DNA of 64,000 nucleotides, taken from the NCBI GenBank assembly GCA_019638275.1, contig JAHBUC010000002.1, forward strand, positions 62,001 to 126,000, read 5' to 3'. The DNA comes from Cyclobacteriaceae bacterium (lineage in GTDB: Bacteria; Bacteroidota; Bacteroidia; Cytophagales; Cyclobacteriaceae). Both the position numbers and the translations under genes were made by a program. The notes under the pieces were generated by a model. The model searched no databases. It was not told the DNA's origin and saw nothing but the letters and a program-made list of their open reading frames with translations. Shown here piece by piece: positions 27,770-37,427 of the stretch; the stretch's first letter is position 1; each line of letters starts with the position of its first letter.

Positions 27770-30313
27770 TTAGGCTGAATTTCGCGCAGCATTGATAATC
27801 CCAAACATGCAGCGCAGCACCAGTTTCTGGTATTCGCGCGTGTGTTTTTTATCTTCACCGCTACGAAGCCGTTGCAGTGCAAATTGCTGTATGGCAATAA
27901 GCGGCAACACAATTCGCTCGCGCAGTTTTACCGAGGCGCGGTTTACAGGATTGTTTTCCATCAGCTCACCCAACGAAGTTACCTCCAATACGCGTTGGCG
28001 AGAACGCTCAAACTCCTCGAACATGATGTTCCAGAATGCCCCAAACTCTTTATCCTGCGCCAGGTAACGTGTGGCCGGATAGTACGTTTTGGTAAGGGAC
28101 ATCATGCTGTTGGCCAGCAAGGTGCGGAAGAAAAGCGATCGCTTGTACAGATTCTTCAGCTTGGTGAATTGCCCCTGGCCTTTCATTTCATCAAGTGCGG
28201 AGCCCACACCATAAAACCCGGGAATGTTCTGCTTCATCTGCGCCCAGGCGCCCACAAAAGGTATGGCCCTTAGGTCCTCAAACTTCAATCCATCCGATGC
28301 ATTTCGTTTTACCGGTCGTGATCCAATGTTGGTCTCGCCAAAAAACGAAAGCGGTGTAATTTTTTCGAGGTATGGCACAAACTTTTCATGCAACTTCAGC
28401 CCGAGGTAAGCACGGTATCCCGCATCGGCAAATGAATCGAGTAAAGCTTTGTCTTCGGCTGTGAGGTCTTCCGATTCTTCACCGAACACATCTTGCTCAA
28501 TTCCTGCGGAGAGCAGTTGCTCCAGGTTAAACCGGCAGGATGTAACCTTACCGAAATTTGAACTGATGGTTTGCCCTTGAACGGTAAGCTGAACCTCATA
28601 ATCTTCAATGGAGCTTCCCAACGAGGCATAAAAATCGTGCGTGTTCCCTCCGCCTCTTGCCGGTGGACCTCCCCTTCCATCAAAGAATAAAACCGTTATA
28701 CCGTACTTGCGCGAAATGCGTGTGAGATTTTCTTTCGCTCTAAAAATCGACCAGTTGGCACGTAGGTAGCCGCCATCTTTCGTGCCATCTGAAAATCCAA
28801 GCATAATGGTCTGACGGCTTCCTCGCTTTTGTAAATGCTTTTGATACTCGGGTATCGCGTACAGCGTCTCCATCACTTCTGCTGCATTCTTAAGATCATC
28901 AATGGTTTCAAACAACGGTACAACATCCAATGCCAATCCCTGCTTGGTGCCAATGGCTAACCGGGCCAATTGAAACACATTAATTACATCGTGTGCGCTG
29001 CCACAGTTGCTTATTACGTAGCGGTGACATCCTTGTATTCCGTTTTCCTTTTGGATCTTCTCAATGCTGTACACTGTTTCAATCAATTCGCGTACAAAGG
29101 GGTCCTTCACCTTAAACTTTCGTAGATCAACCTTAGTCTTGAGGATTAATTTTATTTTCTGTTCTTCCGAAAGTGCATCAACATTTTTCACCTTGGCTAT
29201 TCTCAGCAATTCATCCCATGCCAGTTGGTTCTTACGACTGTCTTGCCGGATGTCCATACTGGCGAAGAAGAACCCGAACATGCTCACCTTGATGATGAAT
29301 GAATCGAGTTGATTAAGGAACAATCCATCGTGCTCTTCTTCAAGAATTTTTCTGATACGAAACAGGTCACCCAATAATTCATCAGCTCGTTGGTATCCCT
29401 TCCCGTCAAAATAGATTGCCTCATATACTTTGCGCTCCGTTTCCACAATCAGGTTATCAACTCCACGAAAGGTAAGTCTGCGTCTGAGCACACGCAGATC
29501 GCGATGATAGCACTTGAGTATAGTCTCCTTCAGACGAGCGGCCACCTTCAAGGTAATGTCGTGCGTTACAAAAGGATTGCCATCCCTGTCGCCACCCGGC
29601 CAGAAGCCAATCCGGAATAAATTGAAGTTTTTCCAATCCGTAACAGGTACATGCAACTCCCTGAGCAACCGACTCACAATCTGTGGCGCTGCATGATAGA
29701 ACACGTTTTCCAGGTACCAGCATAAGCTCACAGCCTCTTCAAATGGCGTAGGCTTCTCGCGGTTAATGATGGGTGTTTTGCCAAGTTGTTGCAACAACTG
29801 GTTGATGCCGGCAAGATCATCCTGTCGGATGGATTCTTCCAGGTCATTAATAATGGCCAGCACATTGCCAGGATAGAATTGGGTCGGGTGCGCGGTCAAT
29901 ACCACACGTACACTAAATTCTTCGAGTTTCCTTTTAAGTTTTGCTTTTTTCTCGTCAGACGATGCGCGTACCAGCAATGCTGATACAGTTCCCTTTCCAT
30001 TCAGGTCATTTACTTTGTCGAAAGCGGCATCCTCAATTGAATCGAACAACACCACCTGGCGTTCGGCATACTGAATAAAACTGAAGAGCATATTAAAGCG
30101 CTCATCAGCTGATGCCTGCGGGGCAAAGTCACTGAAGAATTGTTCAGCAATATCTTGCGGGTCTTTTCCCTGTTCGAAACCATCTTCTGCATACTGCTGA
30201 ACGAATGGCAGCAAGGTACCCGTACGGTAAATGTTGCTGAACGGCAGATTCAAGAAGAGGCTGTTGTAGATGTGGTAACGTGTGGAAACGATTTGATCAA
30301 ATGCTGAAGCCAT
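27770..30313 (-). CDS. ppc: Phosphoenolpyruvate carboxylase
   Basis: 847 residues from the ATG at 30311-30313; a GTG 24 bases upstream is also open. It fixes bicarbonate onto PEP to make oxaloacetate, refilling the citric acid cycle. Signature segments: VVLTAHPTQF with the catalytic His, FWPGGDRDGNPFV, MLGFSDGTKDGG and FFDGRGGPPARGGG. The C-terminus ends FGIINAARNSA rather than with the common NTG, as in the divergent Bacteroidota branch. It stands alone between a lipoprotein gene and a palindromic repeat. Confidence 0.93.
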   Translation of the reverse strand: MASAFDQIVSTRYHIYNSLFLNLPFSNIYRTGTLLPFVQQYAEDGFEQGKDPQDIAEQFFSDFAPQASADERFNMLFSFIQYAERQVVLFDSIEDAAFDKVNDLNGKGTVSALLVRASSDEKKAKLKRKLEEFSVRVVLTAHPTQFYPGNVLAIINDLEESIRQDDLAGINQLLQQLGKTPIINREKPTPFEEAVSLCWYLENVFYHAAPQIVSRLLRELHVPVTDWKNFNLFRIGFWPGGDRDGNPFVTHDITLKVAARLKETILKCYHRDLRVLRRRLTFRGVDNLIVETERKVYEAIYFDGKGYQRADELLGDLFRIRKILEEEHDGLFLNQLDSFIIKVSMFGFFFASMDIRQDSRKNQLAWDELLRIAKVKNVDALSEEQKIKLILKTKVDLRKFKVKDPFVRELIETVYSIEKIQKENGIQGCHRYVISNCGSAHDVINVFQLARLAIGTKQGLALDVVPLFETIDDLKNAAEVMETLYAIPEYQKHLQKRGSRQTIMLGFSDGTKDGGYLRANWSIFRAKENLTRISRKYGITVLFFDGRGGPPARGGGNTHDFYASLGSSIEDYEVQLTVQGQTISSNFGKVTSCRFNLEQLLSAGIEQDVFGEESEDLTAEDKALLDSFADAGYRAYLGLKLHEKFVPYLEKITPLSFFGETNIGSRPVKRNASDGLKFEDLRAIPFVGAWAQMKQNIPGFYGVGSALDEMKGQGQFTKLKNLYKRSLFFRTLLANSMMSLTKTYYPATRYLAQDKEFGAFWNIMFEEFERSRQRVLEVTSLGELMENNPVNRASVKLRERIVLPLIAIQQFALQRLRSGEDKKHTREYQKLVLRCMFGIINAARNSA

Positions 30314-30451
30314 GAACAAATCTAATTCCTGATGCACGGATAATCAAAGGAAACAGGTAGGTGTTTTGTAATAAAAAGGAAAGATCGCCTTGTCGAAACT
30401 CTACCGGATCAGGATTATGGCATTACTAACTGTGGTCACACTGTAAGCTCA

Positions 30452-30551
30452 TTAAACCACAAAGTCCACAAAGTTGCTTACACAAAGTACACGAAGTGAT
30501 CCTTCTTTGTGAATCTTTGTGAGCATTTAGCTTTGTGAGCTCTGTGGTTAA
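30452..30551. repeat. 100-base imperfect palindromic repeat
   Basis: Left arm 30452-30473 and right arm 30531-30551 are nearly complementary (TTAAACCACAAAG against CTCTGTGGTTAA), and inner pieces built from CACAAAG and CTTTGTG pair as well. The element fills most of the spacer between ppc and the DUF1573 gene. Related CCACAAAG/CTTTGTGG spacers are seen in many bacterial genomes. It encodes no protein. Confidence 0.7.
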
Positions 30552-30564
30552 ATTCCTGTTATGC

Positions 30565-30978
30565 TTATTCTACAACTTCTCCTTTAATGGTAAGCAACAC
30601 CGTACTTTCAGATGTGTTTGCGGTTATGGTTACCGTTTTTGAAAATACACCGGCTTTTGCTGCATTATAGGTTGCTTTCACATAACCTTTTCCTCCAGAA
30701 GGAATCGGGTCTTTGGTATACTCCGTTACCGTGCAACCACACGATGCTTTTACAGCAGCAATTAGCAGCGGTTCATCGCCAGCGTTTGTAAACGTAAACT
30801 CATGGGCCACCGGTTCATTCAGTTTGATCTTGCCAAAATCATACACAGTCTCGTCCCACACAAAAGCTGCATCAGCGATGCGAACGATGGGTGAGGTGTT
30901 GGTGGTTAGTGCCAACTGTTGGGCTACGGCTACCATAGCTACTACGGTGGCCAGCATTAAAATGATGGTTTTTTTCAT
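30565..30978 (-). CDS. Exported DUF1573 protein
   Basis: 137 residues from the ATG at 30976-30978, giving a signal peptide KKTIILMLATVVAMVAVA; another in-frame ATG at 31003-31005 adds nine residues. The mature protein is one immunoglobulin-like domain with the DUF1573 pattern: FVWDETVYDFGKIKLNEPV, FTNAGDEPLLI, then KASCGCTVTEY and PIPSGGKGYV. Function is unknown; such proteins are common in the Bacteroidota periplasm. It is divergent from the sensor kinase gene. Confidence 0.88.
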   Translation of the reverse strand: MKKTIILMLATVVAMVAVAQQLALTTNTSPIVRIADAAFVWDETVYDFGKIKLNEPVAHEFTFTNAGDEPLLIAAVKASCGCTVTEYTKDPIPSGGKGYVKATYNAAKAGVFSKTVTITANTSESTVLLTIKGEVVE

Positions 30979-31130
30979 TGGTGATAATTGATTGAGTTGA
31001 AACATGTATTTCCGATCGGTGATTCAAAACACGTGAAATTCACTATCAACAGGTGTTAATGGATTGGTAACAAATGTTAACGACTTGTTAAACCCTGTTT
31101 CCCGGCAGATTTTCCTCGTACTTTTAGGTT

Positions 31131-32399
31131 GTGAAAAGTTCTACCATCCGGTTTATTGTTGTATTGGCCACGATTAGCATCCTGGGTATTTCCATCACCC
31201 AGATCTATTGGGTGAAGCGTGCCTTTGGATTAAAGGAAGCTGAATTCGATCGGCAGGTGAATACAGCCTTATTTAATGTGGCATCACAGATTTTTTCGCT
31301 CAACAATACACCCTCGCCTGCCAACAATCCAGTAAAGCAAATCTCCACCAATTACTACGTGGTAATGGTGAACAGTGATATTGATGCCAACCTGCTGGAA
31401 TTTTTATTGCGGTCAGAATTTGAAAAGCGAAACATCCAAGCCGATTTTGAATACGGCATCTACGACTGCACCCATGAAAAAATGGTATATGGAAACTATG
31501 TGAAACTGAGCGACAAAGTGAGCAAACGCGAACATAATCCGAACCTACCCAAGTGGGTCAATGCCGGCTATTATTTTGGCGTACAGTTTCCCAATCGCGA
31601 AGCACAGATTTTAAACCAAATGGGCATCTGGTCTTTTTCATCGGCTGTGTTGTTGATTGTAATTGTGTTTTTTGGGTACACATTATTTGTTATTCTAAAG
31701 CAGAAGCGGCTTTCTGAAATCCAGAAAGACTTTATCAACAACATGACGCACGAGTTCAAAACACCCATTTCTACCATTGCGGTTTCAACGGAAGTACTGA
31801 AAGACACCAACATTACCCAACAACCTGAGCGTTTATTACAATACGCCACGATTATCGAAAATGAAAACAAACGGTTAAAGCAACACGTTGAACGCGTATT
31901 GCAAATGGCCAAGCTTGATAAGGAAGATGTTGGCTTGAAAAAAGAAACCGTTAACCTACACGAGATCATACACGAGGTGGTTCAAAGTATTGACCTCGCC
32001 TTGCGCGAAAAGCAAGGTTCGATTCACCTGCGTTTAAACGCTTCTTCAGCTAACCTACAGGCCGACCGGCATCACCTCACCAACGTGATTTTCAATTTGC
32101 TAGATAACGCGATAAAGTATTGTACAAACCAGCCTTCCATCACCATTCAAACCGAATTAAATGGAAGCAACATTTCCCTAACCGTTCAAGACAACGGAAT
32201 TGGCATCAGCGATGAAAACAAAAGACGGATATTTCAGAAATTCTATCGGGTGCCTACCGGAAACGTGCATGATGTGAAAGGTTTTGGGCTTGGGTTGCAT
32301 TACGTGAAACAAATTGTGGAAGCCCATCGTGGAAGGATTACGGTAGCGAGCGACTCTGGAAAGGGCTGTGCATTCACCATATTATTACCAATCGCATGA
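31131..32399 (+). CDS. Membrane sensor histidine kinase
   Basis: 422 residues from GTG 31131, directly before the first membrane helix (about 8-27). A periplasmic sensor of about 140 residues (28-166) has no family I recognise, then a second helix at 167-189. There is no HAMP domain. The HisKA segment has the phospho-acceptor His207 (NNMTHEFKTP); the ATPase domain shows NLLDNAIKY, DNGIGI and GFGLGLHYV. It phosphorylates the regulator encoded by the next gene, whose ATG overlaps its TGA. The signal it detects is unknown. Confidence 0.93.
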   Translation: MKSSTIRFIVVLATISILGISITQIYWVKRAFGLKEAEFDRQVNTALFNVASQIFSLNNTPSPANNPVKQISTNYYVVMVNSDIDANLLEFLLRSEFEKRNIQADFEYGIYDCTHEKMVYGNYVKLSDKVSKREHNPNLPKWVNAGYYFGVQFPNREAQILNQMGIWSFSSAVLLIVIVFFGYTLFVILKQKRLSEIQKDFINNMTHEFKTPISTIAVSTEVLKDTNITQQPERLLQYATIIENENKRLKQHVERVLQMAKLDKEDVGLKKETVNLHEIIHEVVQSIDLALREKQGSIHLRLNASSANLQADRHHLTNVIFNLLDNAIKYCTNQPSITIQTELNGSNISLTVQDNGIGISDENKRRIFQKFYRVPTGNVHDVKGFGLGLHYVKQIVEAHRGRITVASDSGKGCAFTILLPIA

Positions 32400-33106
32400 G
32401 TAAACCTGCTATTCTTGTTGTTGAAGATGATCCGAACCTGGGGTTTGTTATCCAGGATAACCTGAGCATGCAAGGCTATGCCGTTACGCTGGGGCGCGAT
32501 GGTGAGGAGGGATTAAAACTTTTTCAGGAACAAAAATTTCAGCTTTGCATTCTCGATGTGATGATGCCCAAAAAAGATGGGTTTAGTCTGGCGCGGGCCA
32601 TACGTGAACACGACCGCGATGTTCCCATCTTGTTTCTTACCGCGAAAGCCATGACGGAAGATAAACTGGAGGGCTTTCGCACCGGAGCGGATGATTACAT
32701 CACCAAGCCGTTTAGCCTCGAAGAATTATTTTGTCGGGTGGAGGTTTTTCTCAAACGCGCTAAATCTGTAGTTGAGATAGAGAAAACCATTGCCTTGGGC
32801 GCCTATCAATTCGATTACGCGAATTTCAAATTGAAAAATCATGAAAGCGAACGTACACTTACTTCGCGTGAAGCAGAAGTACTTCGGTTATTATTCGTTC
32901 ACCGCGATCGTGTGCTTAAGCGTGATGAAATTCTGAAATCAGTTTGGGGTGATGATGACTATTTTTTAGGCCGAAGCATGGATGTGTTCATCTCTAAACT
33001 GCGTAAGTATCTAAAAGATGACCCCACCGTTCAAATTGTGAATTATCACGGAGTTGGATTTAAACTGGAAATTGCCCAGACAGTTAGCCCCGCACCTCGC
33101 GGATAA
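32396..33106 (+). CDS. OmpR-family response regulator
   Basis: 236 residues. Receiver domain 1-120 with acidic pocket Asp11-Asp12, phospho-acceptor Asp54 (LDVMMPKKDG) and Lys104 (ITKPFS). The C-terminal winged-helix domain (about 135-230) has LTSREAEVLRLL and VDV-type recognition elements (RSMDVFISKLRKYL). It is the partner of the kinase with which it overlaps by four bases. The last 23 bases overlap the convergent CheY-like gene. Target genes cannot be named. Confidence 0.93.
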   Translation: MSKPAILVVEDDPNLGFVIQDNLSMQGYAVTLGRDGEEGLKLFQEQKFQLCILDVMMPKKDGFSLARAIREHDRDVPILFLTAKAMTEDKLEGFRTGADDYITKPFSLEELFCRVEVFLKRAKSVVEIEKTIALGAYQFDYANFKLKNHESERTLTSREAEVLRLLFVHRDRVLKRDEILKSVWGDDDYFLGRSMDVFISKLRKYLKDDPTVQIVNYHGVGFKLEIAQTVSPAPRG

Positions 33107-33446
33107 CTTTTCGTAAACGCTCTACGCTTACCGGTTTCGAAACAAACGCATGTACACCGGCCTTCATGGCCATGGTCACCACTTCTTCCTGATTATCAGA
33201 AGAGATCATGATGACGGGAGTTTTCTTTCCCTGCTCCTTATGTACAAAATCCAAAACAGCATCGCCATTCACATAGGGCATGTGAATATCTGTTACAATC
33301 AGGTCATAATCGTTTTGCGCAAGCAGATCCAATGCCTTTTGTCCGTTATTAACCAAAGTAGCTTCAATGCCCTCTTCGGCCATTGCCACTTCAATTACTT
33401 TTAACACTACTTTATCGTCTTCGCAAACCAGGGCTTTCATATTCAT
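33084..33446 (-). CDS. CheY-like single-domain response regulator
   Basis: 120 residues, receiver domain only: Asp10-Asp11, phospho-acceptor Asp53 (VTDIHMPYVNG), Ser/Thr position in MISSDN and Lys104 (VSKPVS). Without an output domain it must act by protein contact or as a phosphate sink. It lies 20 bases after recO on the same strand and overlaps tail to tail with the OmpR-type regulator gene, so cross-talk is possible but not shown. Confidence 0.9.
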   Translation of the reverse strand: MNMKALVCEDDKVVLKVIEVAMAEEGIEATLVNNGQKALDLLAQNDYDLIVTDIHMPYVNGDAVLDFVHKEQGKKTPVIMISSDNQEEVVTMAMKAGVHAFVSKPVSVERLRKVIREVRG

Positions 33447-33466
33447 AGATTTCAGCAGCAGGCAAA

Positions 33467-34135
33467 TTACGTGAATATTTCCTTCAAAACCGGCACCGAT
33501 TTAAACTCGCCCAAGGTATCCAGGTGATCTTTATAAAAATTAAGGAGTACATCCAACAAATCCCTGCGTTGGGCTACCGACATGGACAGATGCGTAGTGT
33601 ACTCCGCATTCAATAACACTTCAAGCAGCGGTTCCAATGCGCTATCCACCATTCTGCGACTTGTAACTTCGTGTATGTGGTGGGCTCCAAATCCCAAAAA
33701 CCGGCTGAGCTTCACCAAAAAAATCAAGTGGAAGTTTTCAAAATTATGACTGGCGTCATCCAGGCTTATTAGTGATTCAGAAATAAACGCATACAATTCC
33801 TGTGCATGGCTCTCATCCTTCACCGCTTTGTTCAGCAATTCAGCCAGAAACATGGCAATGGTTGACTTTTTCACATCGGCATGTAAGGAGTGGTATTGAT
33901 GCAGGCATTTTACTTCCTTCATGCGCTTTACCTGCGCATTCTCTTTGTAGTACACCACCATATCCAACAACGTAAGCGGTTGGTACAACGCAATTTTTCC
34001 TTTTGCCGAAGCACTGCGCACGCCATTTACAATGTAACTCTGCAAACCGAAAGATTCTGTGAAGATGTTAACAATAATAGACGTATCCCCGTATTTGGTG
34101 AAGCGAAAAACAATGCCGGGGGTTTTATGAAGCAT
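33467..34135 (-). CDS. recO: DNA repair protein RecO
   Basis: 222 residues, the usual length. The N-terminal OB-fold has TPGIVFRFTKYGDTSIIVNIFTE-type residues (TKYGDTSIIV) and the middle is helical (FLAELLNKAVK). It anneals DNA and loads RecA with RecR in gap repair. The C-terminal zinc cysteines found in some RecO proteins are absent, as in many Bacteroidota members. It lies 46 bases downstream of porZ on the same strand, a neighbourhood I have seen in other Bacteroidota. Confidence 0.88.
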   Translation of the reverse strand: MLHKTPGIVFRFTKYGDTSIIVNIFTESFGLQSYIVNGVRSASAKGKIALYQPLTLLDMVVYYKENAQVKRMKEVKCLHQYHSLHADVKKSTIAMFLAELLNKAVKDESHAQELYAFISESLISLDDASHNFENFHLIFLVKLSRFLGFGAHHIHEVTSRRMVDSALEPLLEVLLNAEYTTHLSMSVAQRRDLLDVLLNFYKDHLDTLGEFKSVPVLKEIFT

Positions 34136-34181
34136 GGTGCAAAGGTATCTGTAATTTGCGGCTCGGAGGCCGCGATGCCAG

Positions 34182-36392
34182 TTAATTCACAACGGCAATC
34201 TTTCCAACAACGCTGTCCAATCCATCCTGTGAAATCGCGATAACCAGGTACATGCCGGTTGCTGCACGCCTGCCGTTGTAATCACGTACATGCCAGGTGG
34301 CGGTGCCGCCATTGGCCGAGGTTTCCCAAATCAGCTTGCCGGCAATGTCTGTGATCTTTACGCGTGCATCAGTTGCCAATCCTGAAATACTAACCTGGCC
34401 CGAAAACGTTGATAATACCGGGTTAGGAAAAATCTTCACATTGGAAAATGTAGCTGAACTCGCTGTGGCATCCGATCGATAGGAAACGATACCGCGAGGT
34501 GTAGCGAAGAAAACTTCTCCTGTAACCGGATGAACTTCAATATCAAGAATTTCATCCGATGGCAATGGACTGTTGGTGGTGGTGAAGTTGTGTATCGGTG
34601 TTTCGCCAAAGGCATCGAATAACCAAACGCCATTGCGGGTACCCAGCCATTTACGATTGCCTCCGTCAACAGCCATCGCTGTTGTTGTTTCATCACGAAG
34701 CAAAAATCTTCCGTTAACTATGGGCTTAACGCTGTTCACACTTCCTGATAACACCTGCCCGGGATTCAGGTATGCCACACCGGCAGCGGTACCCACCCAA
34801 ACAAAACCATTTCGATCAAGTGTCAATGAGTAAACCTGTCGGGATGGAAGCGACCCCGAACCATTCACTTCTGTTAGATAAGCATGAGAATTTTTGCTTC
34901 GGTCAAAAACCAAAACGCCTCCGCCTTGTGCTGGATTGAGGATCATCCAAACCTGGCCCAATCCATCAACCAATATATAAGTTGGGTACTGGGATGCTAT
35001 AAATGGAAATGAAAAAGACTCCCAGGTATTATCTCCTTTCAATAAATGGAGCGAAAGTGCAGCGCCATAATTGGTTACCCACACTCCATCTTTTGATACC
35101 GCTGTTGCGGTAACCCGGTTGGTAGAGAGTGGACTGTTTCCATTTGTGTAAACAACAGCGTTACTGTTTTCAAAAACCTGTAGCCCGCTACCGAAAGTTG
35201 AAACAATCTTTTTTGTTGATGTGAAATCAACATCGGTAACATCATGGGTTAACAATGACTCTTCTTGTTTCCATACACCAGAAGAAAAAGAATTTACATG
35301 TTCATTTTTTCCAGCAGGTGCGAAGGTTGAGGTGTATCCACCAGAGACAGCAAAAATATCATGACTTGAATTTTTTGAAAGACGAAAACCTCCTGAGAAA
35401 GTCGGGGCGTTAGGAATATACGATTCGAACGAACCTGAACGATCAGAAACCAATCCGTTTCTCAGATCAGCAACCCAAACATTTTCCGAACTGCTTTCGG
35501 CTGCGAAAACCGGGCGCTCAATTTTGGAATCTGTTACTTGCGTGAGCACTTCAGATGCACTCAACCTCCAAAGCTTGTCAGATTCCGTTATCCACAGGTC
35601 GCTTCCTGTGCTGATTGAGTGAAAATCAGAACCGGCAAAATTTTGTAACATCCAAACTCCATCATCATAAACGAATAATCCTTGTCCGTCAATGGCTGCA
35701 TAAATACGGTTGTTGAAAGAAGCAATAGCATCAACTGCATTTGTAAATACACCTGTACTAAACCGTTTCCAGTTGGCAAAATCAAGCAGGTTATCATTTA
35801 ACGAGCCGGCTAAAACGCCTAGCTGTGTGGCCAGAAAAATACTGTCGCTTAAAAATGTGCTTTGCTTGATTGACCACAACTGACCTGCCGGACCCAGGTC
35901 GCGCCAGGTTTCCTTTACCTCAAGTTGATTCAGGTCAAACACCACCACGCCATAATCGGCAGCCAAATAAGCCAGCGCCCCCCGTACAACTATGTGGTTG
36001 ATTTTTTTTGAACCTGTAATAGTAGGTGAGTTCTTTAAGGTGGTGAATGAAGTAATCTCACCGGGCTTAACAATATCCAGTAATCCGTCTGCATAACTCA
36101 CCAATAGTTGTTGTCGCGGAGCATCATAGGCAAGTGAGGTAATGTCTGCACTTCCCAAACCATCCAATCGTGTAATGGTTGACAAACTGTTATCGGCATT
36201 CACCACAACAATACCGGTTGGGGATGCCGCATAAACCTGATTATTTCCTATGGTGATAGTGTGAATGGCTTGAAACGAATTATGGGTGCGCCACGTACCT
36301 AAGGCAATTTCCTGCGCATAACACTTAACAACTGAGAATTGACAATTGATAATTGTAACTGCTGTAACAATAAATAAACTAAGTCTACTCAT
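34182..36392 (-). CDS. porZ: PorZ-like type IX secretion protein
   Basis: 736 residues. A signal peptide ends at CYA-QE. The body is built of beta-propeller blades: [15 protein letters not shown] at the start, then [26 protein letters not shown] and [10 protein letters not shown], all typical of the PorZ propeller family. The last 80 residues form a type A T9SS C-terminal domain ([14 protein letters not shown], then [16 protein letters not shown]). In Porphyromonas, PorZ delivers anionic LPS to the attachment complex that anchors T9SS cargo on the cell surface. The ATG overlaps the end of tdk by eight bases. The signal peptide is encoded by a repetitive AATTGTCAATTC-type stretch. Confidence 0.85.
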   Translation of the reverse strand: MSRLSLFIVTAVTIINCQFSVVKCYAQEIALGTWRTHNSFQAIHTITIGNNQVYAASPTGIVVVNADNSLSTITRLDGLGSADITSLAYDAPRQQLLVSYADGLLDIVKPGEITSFTTLKNSPTITGSKKINHIVVRGALAYLAADYGVVVFDLNQLEVKETWRDLGPAGQLWSIKQSTFLSDSIFLATQLGVLAGSLNDNLLDFANWKRFSTGVFTNAVDAIASFNNRIYAAIDGQGLFVYDDGVWMLQNFAGSDFHSISTGSDLWITESDKLWRLSASEVLTQVTDSKIERPVFAAESSSENVWVADLRNGLVSDRSGSFESYIPNAPTFSGGFRLSKNSSHDIFAVSGGYTSTFAPAGKNEHVNSFSSGVWKQEESLLTHDVTDVDFTSTKKIVSTFGSGLQVFENSNAVVYTNGNSPLSTNRVTATAVSKDGVWVTNYGAALSLHLLKGDNTWESFSFPFIASQYPTYILVDGLGQVWMILNPAQGGGVLVFDRSKNSHAYLTEVNGSGSLPSRQVYSLTLDRNGFVWVGTAAGVAYLNPGQVLSGSVNSVKPIVNGRFLLRDETTTAMAVDGGNRKWLGTRNGVWLFDAFGETPIHNFTTTNSPLPSDEILDIEVHPVTGEVFFATPRGIVSYRSDATASSATFSNVKIFPNPVLSTFSGQVSISGLATDARVKITDIAGKLIWETSANGGTATWHVRDYNGRRAATGMYLVIAISQDGLDSVVGKIAVVN

Positions 36393-36990
36393 TAACCTTC
36401 TTGCGCTTCTTCAATCCTTCCACAAAACTTCTTCGGCTGCGTGCTTCATACTCTGCCTTTTCACCCAGCAATACCTGATCCTTATCCTCTGTTAGCCGAT
36501 AGGAAAACGAAGCCAGTTCACCTGTTCGTGCGCAGATGGCGTGCACTTTCGTTACAAATTCAGCTACCGCAAGTAGGTAGGGCATCGGGCCGAAGGGTTT
36601 TCCTTCAAAATCCATATCGAGACCAGCCACGATTACGCGTTTGCCCCCGTTTGCCAATGTGTTACACACGTCCACAATACCCTCATCAAAAAATTGGGCT
36701 TCATCAATTCCAACCACATCACAATCACCCGAAAGGAGCAGAATATCGGCCGCGAAGTTTACGGGCGTTGAACGGATGGCATTTTCATTATGTGAAACAA
36801 TGTTTTGGTCGTGATAACGCGTGTCTGTAACCGGCTTGAAAATCTCAACCTTTTGTTTGGCTATCAGGGCACGGTTGAGCCTGCGGATAAGTTCCTCTGT
36901 TTTGCCCGAAAACATGCATCCGCAGATCACTTCAATCCATCCGGTACGGCCGTGAGGTTCTTTTTTACCTAAGTGAGGTTCAATAAACAT
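36385..36990 (-). CDS. tdk: Thymidine kinase, type II
   Basis: 201 residues. It phosphorylates thymidine in the salvage pathway. P-loop [12 protein letters not shown] near residue 25, the DEAQFF motif near 110 and the lasso/zinc region [17 protein letters not shown], in which the second cysteine of a typical CxxC is Thr, as in many Bacteroidota enzymes. It heads a leftward run tdk-porZ-recO-cheY. The 41 bases upstream, before the ferredoxin gene, consist of AGTCAGCAGTAG-like simple repeats. Confidence 0.94.
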   Translation of the reverse strand: MFIEPHLGKKEPHGRTGWIEVICGCMFSGKTEELIRRLNRALIAKQKVEIFKPVTDTRYHDQNIVSHNENAIRSTPVNFAADILLLSGDCDVVGIDEAQFFDEGIVDVCNTLANGGKRVIVAGLDMDFEGKPFGPMPYLLAVAEFVTKVHAICARTGELASFSYRLTEDKDQVLLGEKAEYEARSRRSFVEGLKKRKKVNE

Positions 36991-37031
36991 AGCTGCAAGT
37001 TAACAGTCAGCAGTAGATTGTCCACAGTAAG

Positions 37032-37352
37032 TTAGTCCATGTACAGCAGATGTGGAAGCTTTGATTCCTCTGGTACACGAACAGTAACGTCTCCGGTAAC
37101 AACAGCCTGGCAAGCCAATCGTTCACCAGCTCGCAGCAACCCTTGCTTTTGATACCTCAATTCCGCTGCGGTTAACGGCTCCAGGTTAGCCTCCCCTTCC
37201 AAAACAATCGCCTTACACGTGGTGCATCTGCCCTTTCCTCCGCATGCATGCATCCAGTCGATGCCCTCCTCCTGTACCGCCTTCAGAATTGTTTTGGAAA
37301 AACCGTTCACTTCTATCGATTTTCCCAGATTCTGTATCACAATTCTTGTCAT
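37032..37352 (-). CDS. 2Fe-2S plant-type ferredoxin
   Basis: 106 residues from the ATG at 37350-37352 (MTRIVIQNLG); the frame extends 48 bases further but without conservation. Cluster ligands are Cys37, Cys43, Cys46 (HACGGKGRCTTC) and Cys81 (LACQAVV). It carries electrons in the cytoplasm; the donor and acceptor are not apparent. It is divergent from the unknown gene at 37428. Confidence 0.92.
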   Translation of the reverse strand: MTRIVIQNLGKSIEVNGFSKTILKAVQEEGIDWMHACGGKGRCTTCKAIVLEGEANLEPLTAAELRYQKQGLLRAGERLACQAVVTGDVTVRVPEESKLPHLLYMD

Positions 37353-37427
37353 CTTGCGTTTTAGGGATTGAACTCTACCCTGTATTTTTACAACCGGCAA
37401 GTATACGTTAAATCAGTTACAACCACT

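Noticed and set aside
30317..30324. TAgaTTTG box before ppc as a promoter
   Set aside because: It lies only four bases before the preferred ATG, too close for a normal leader; it may be chance.
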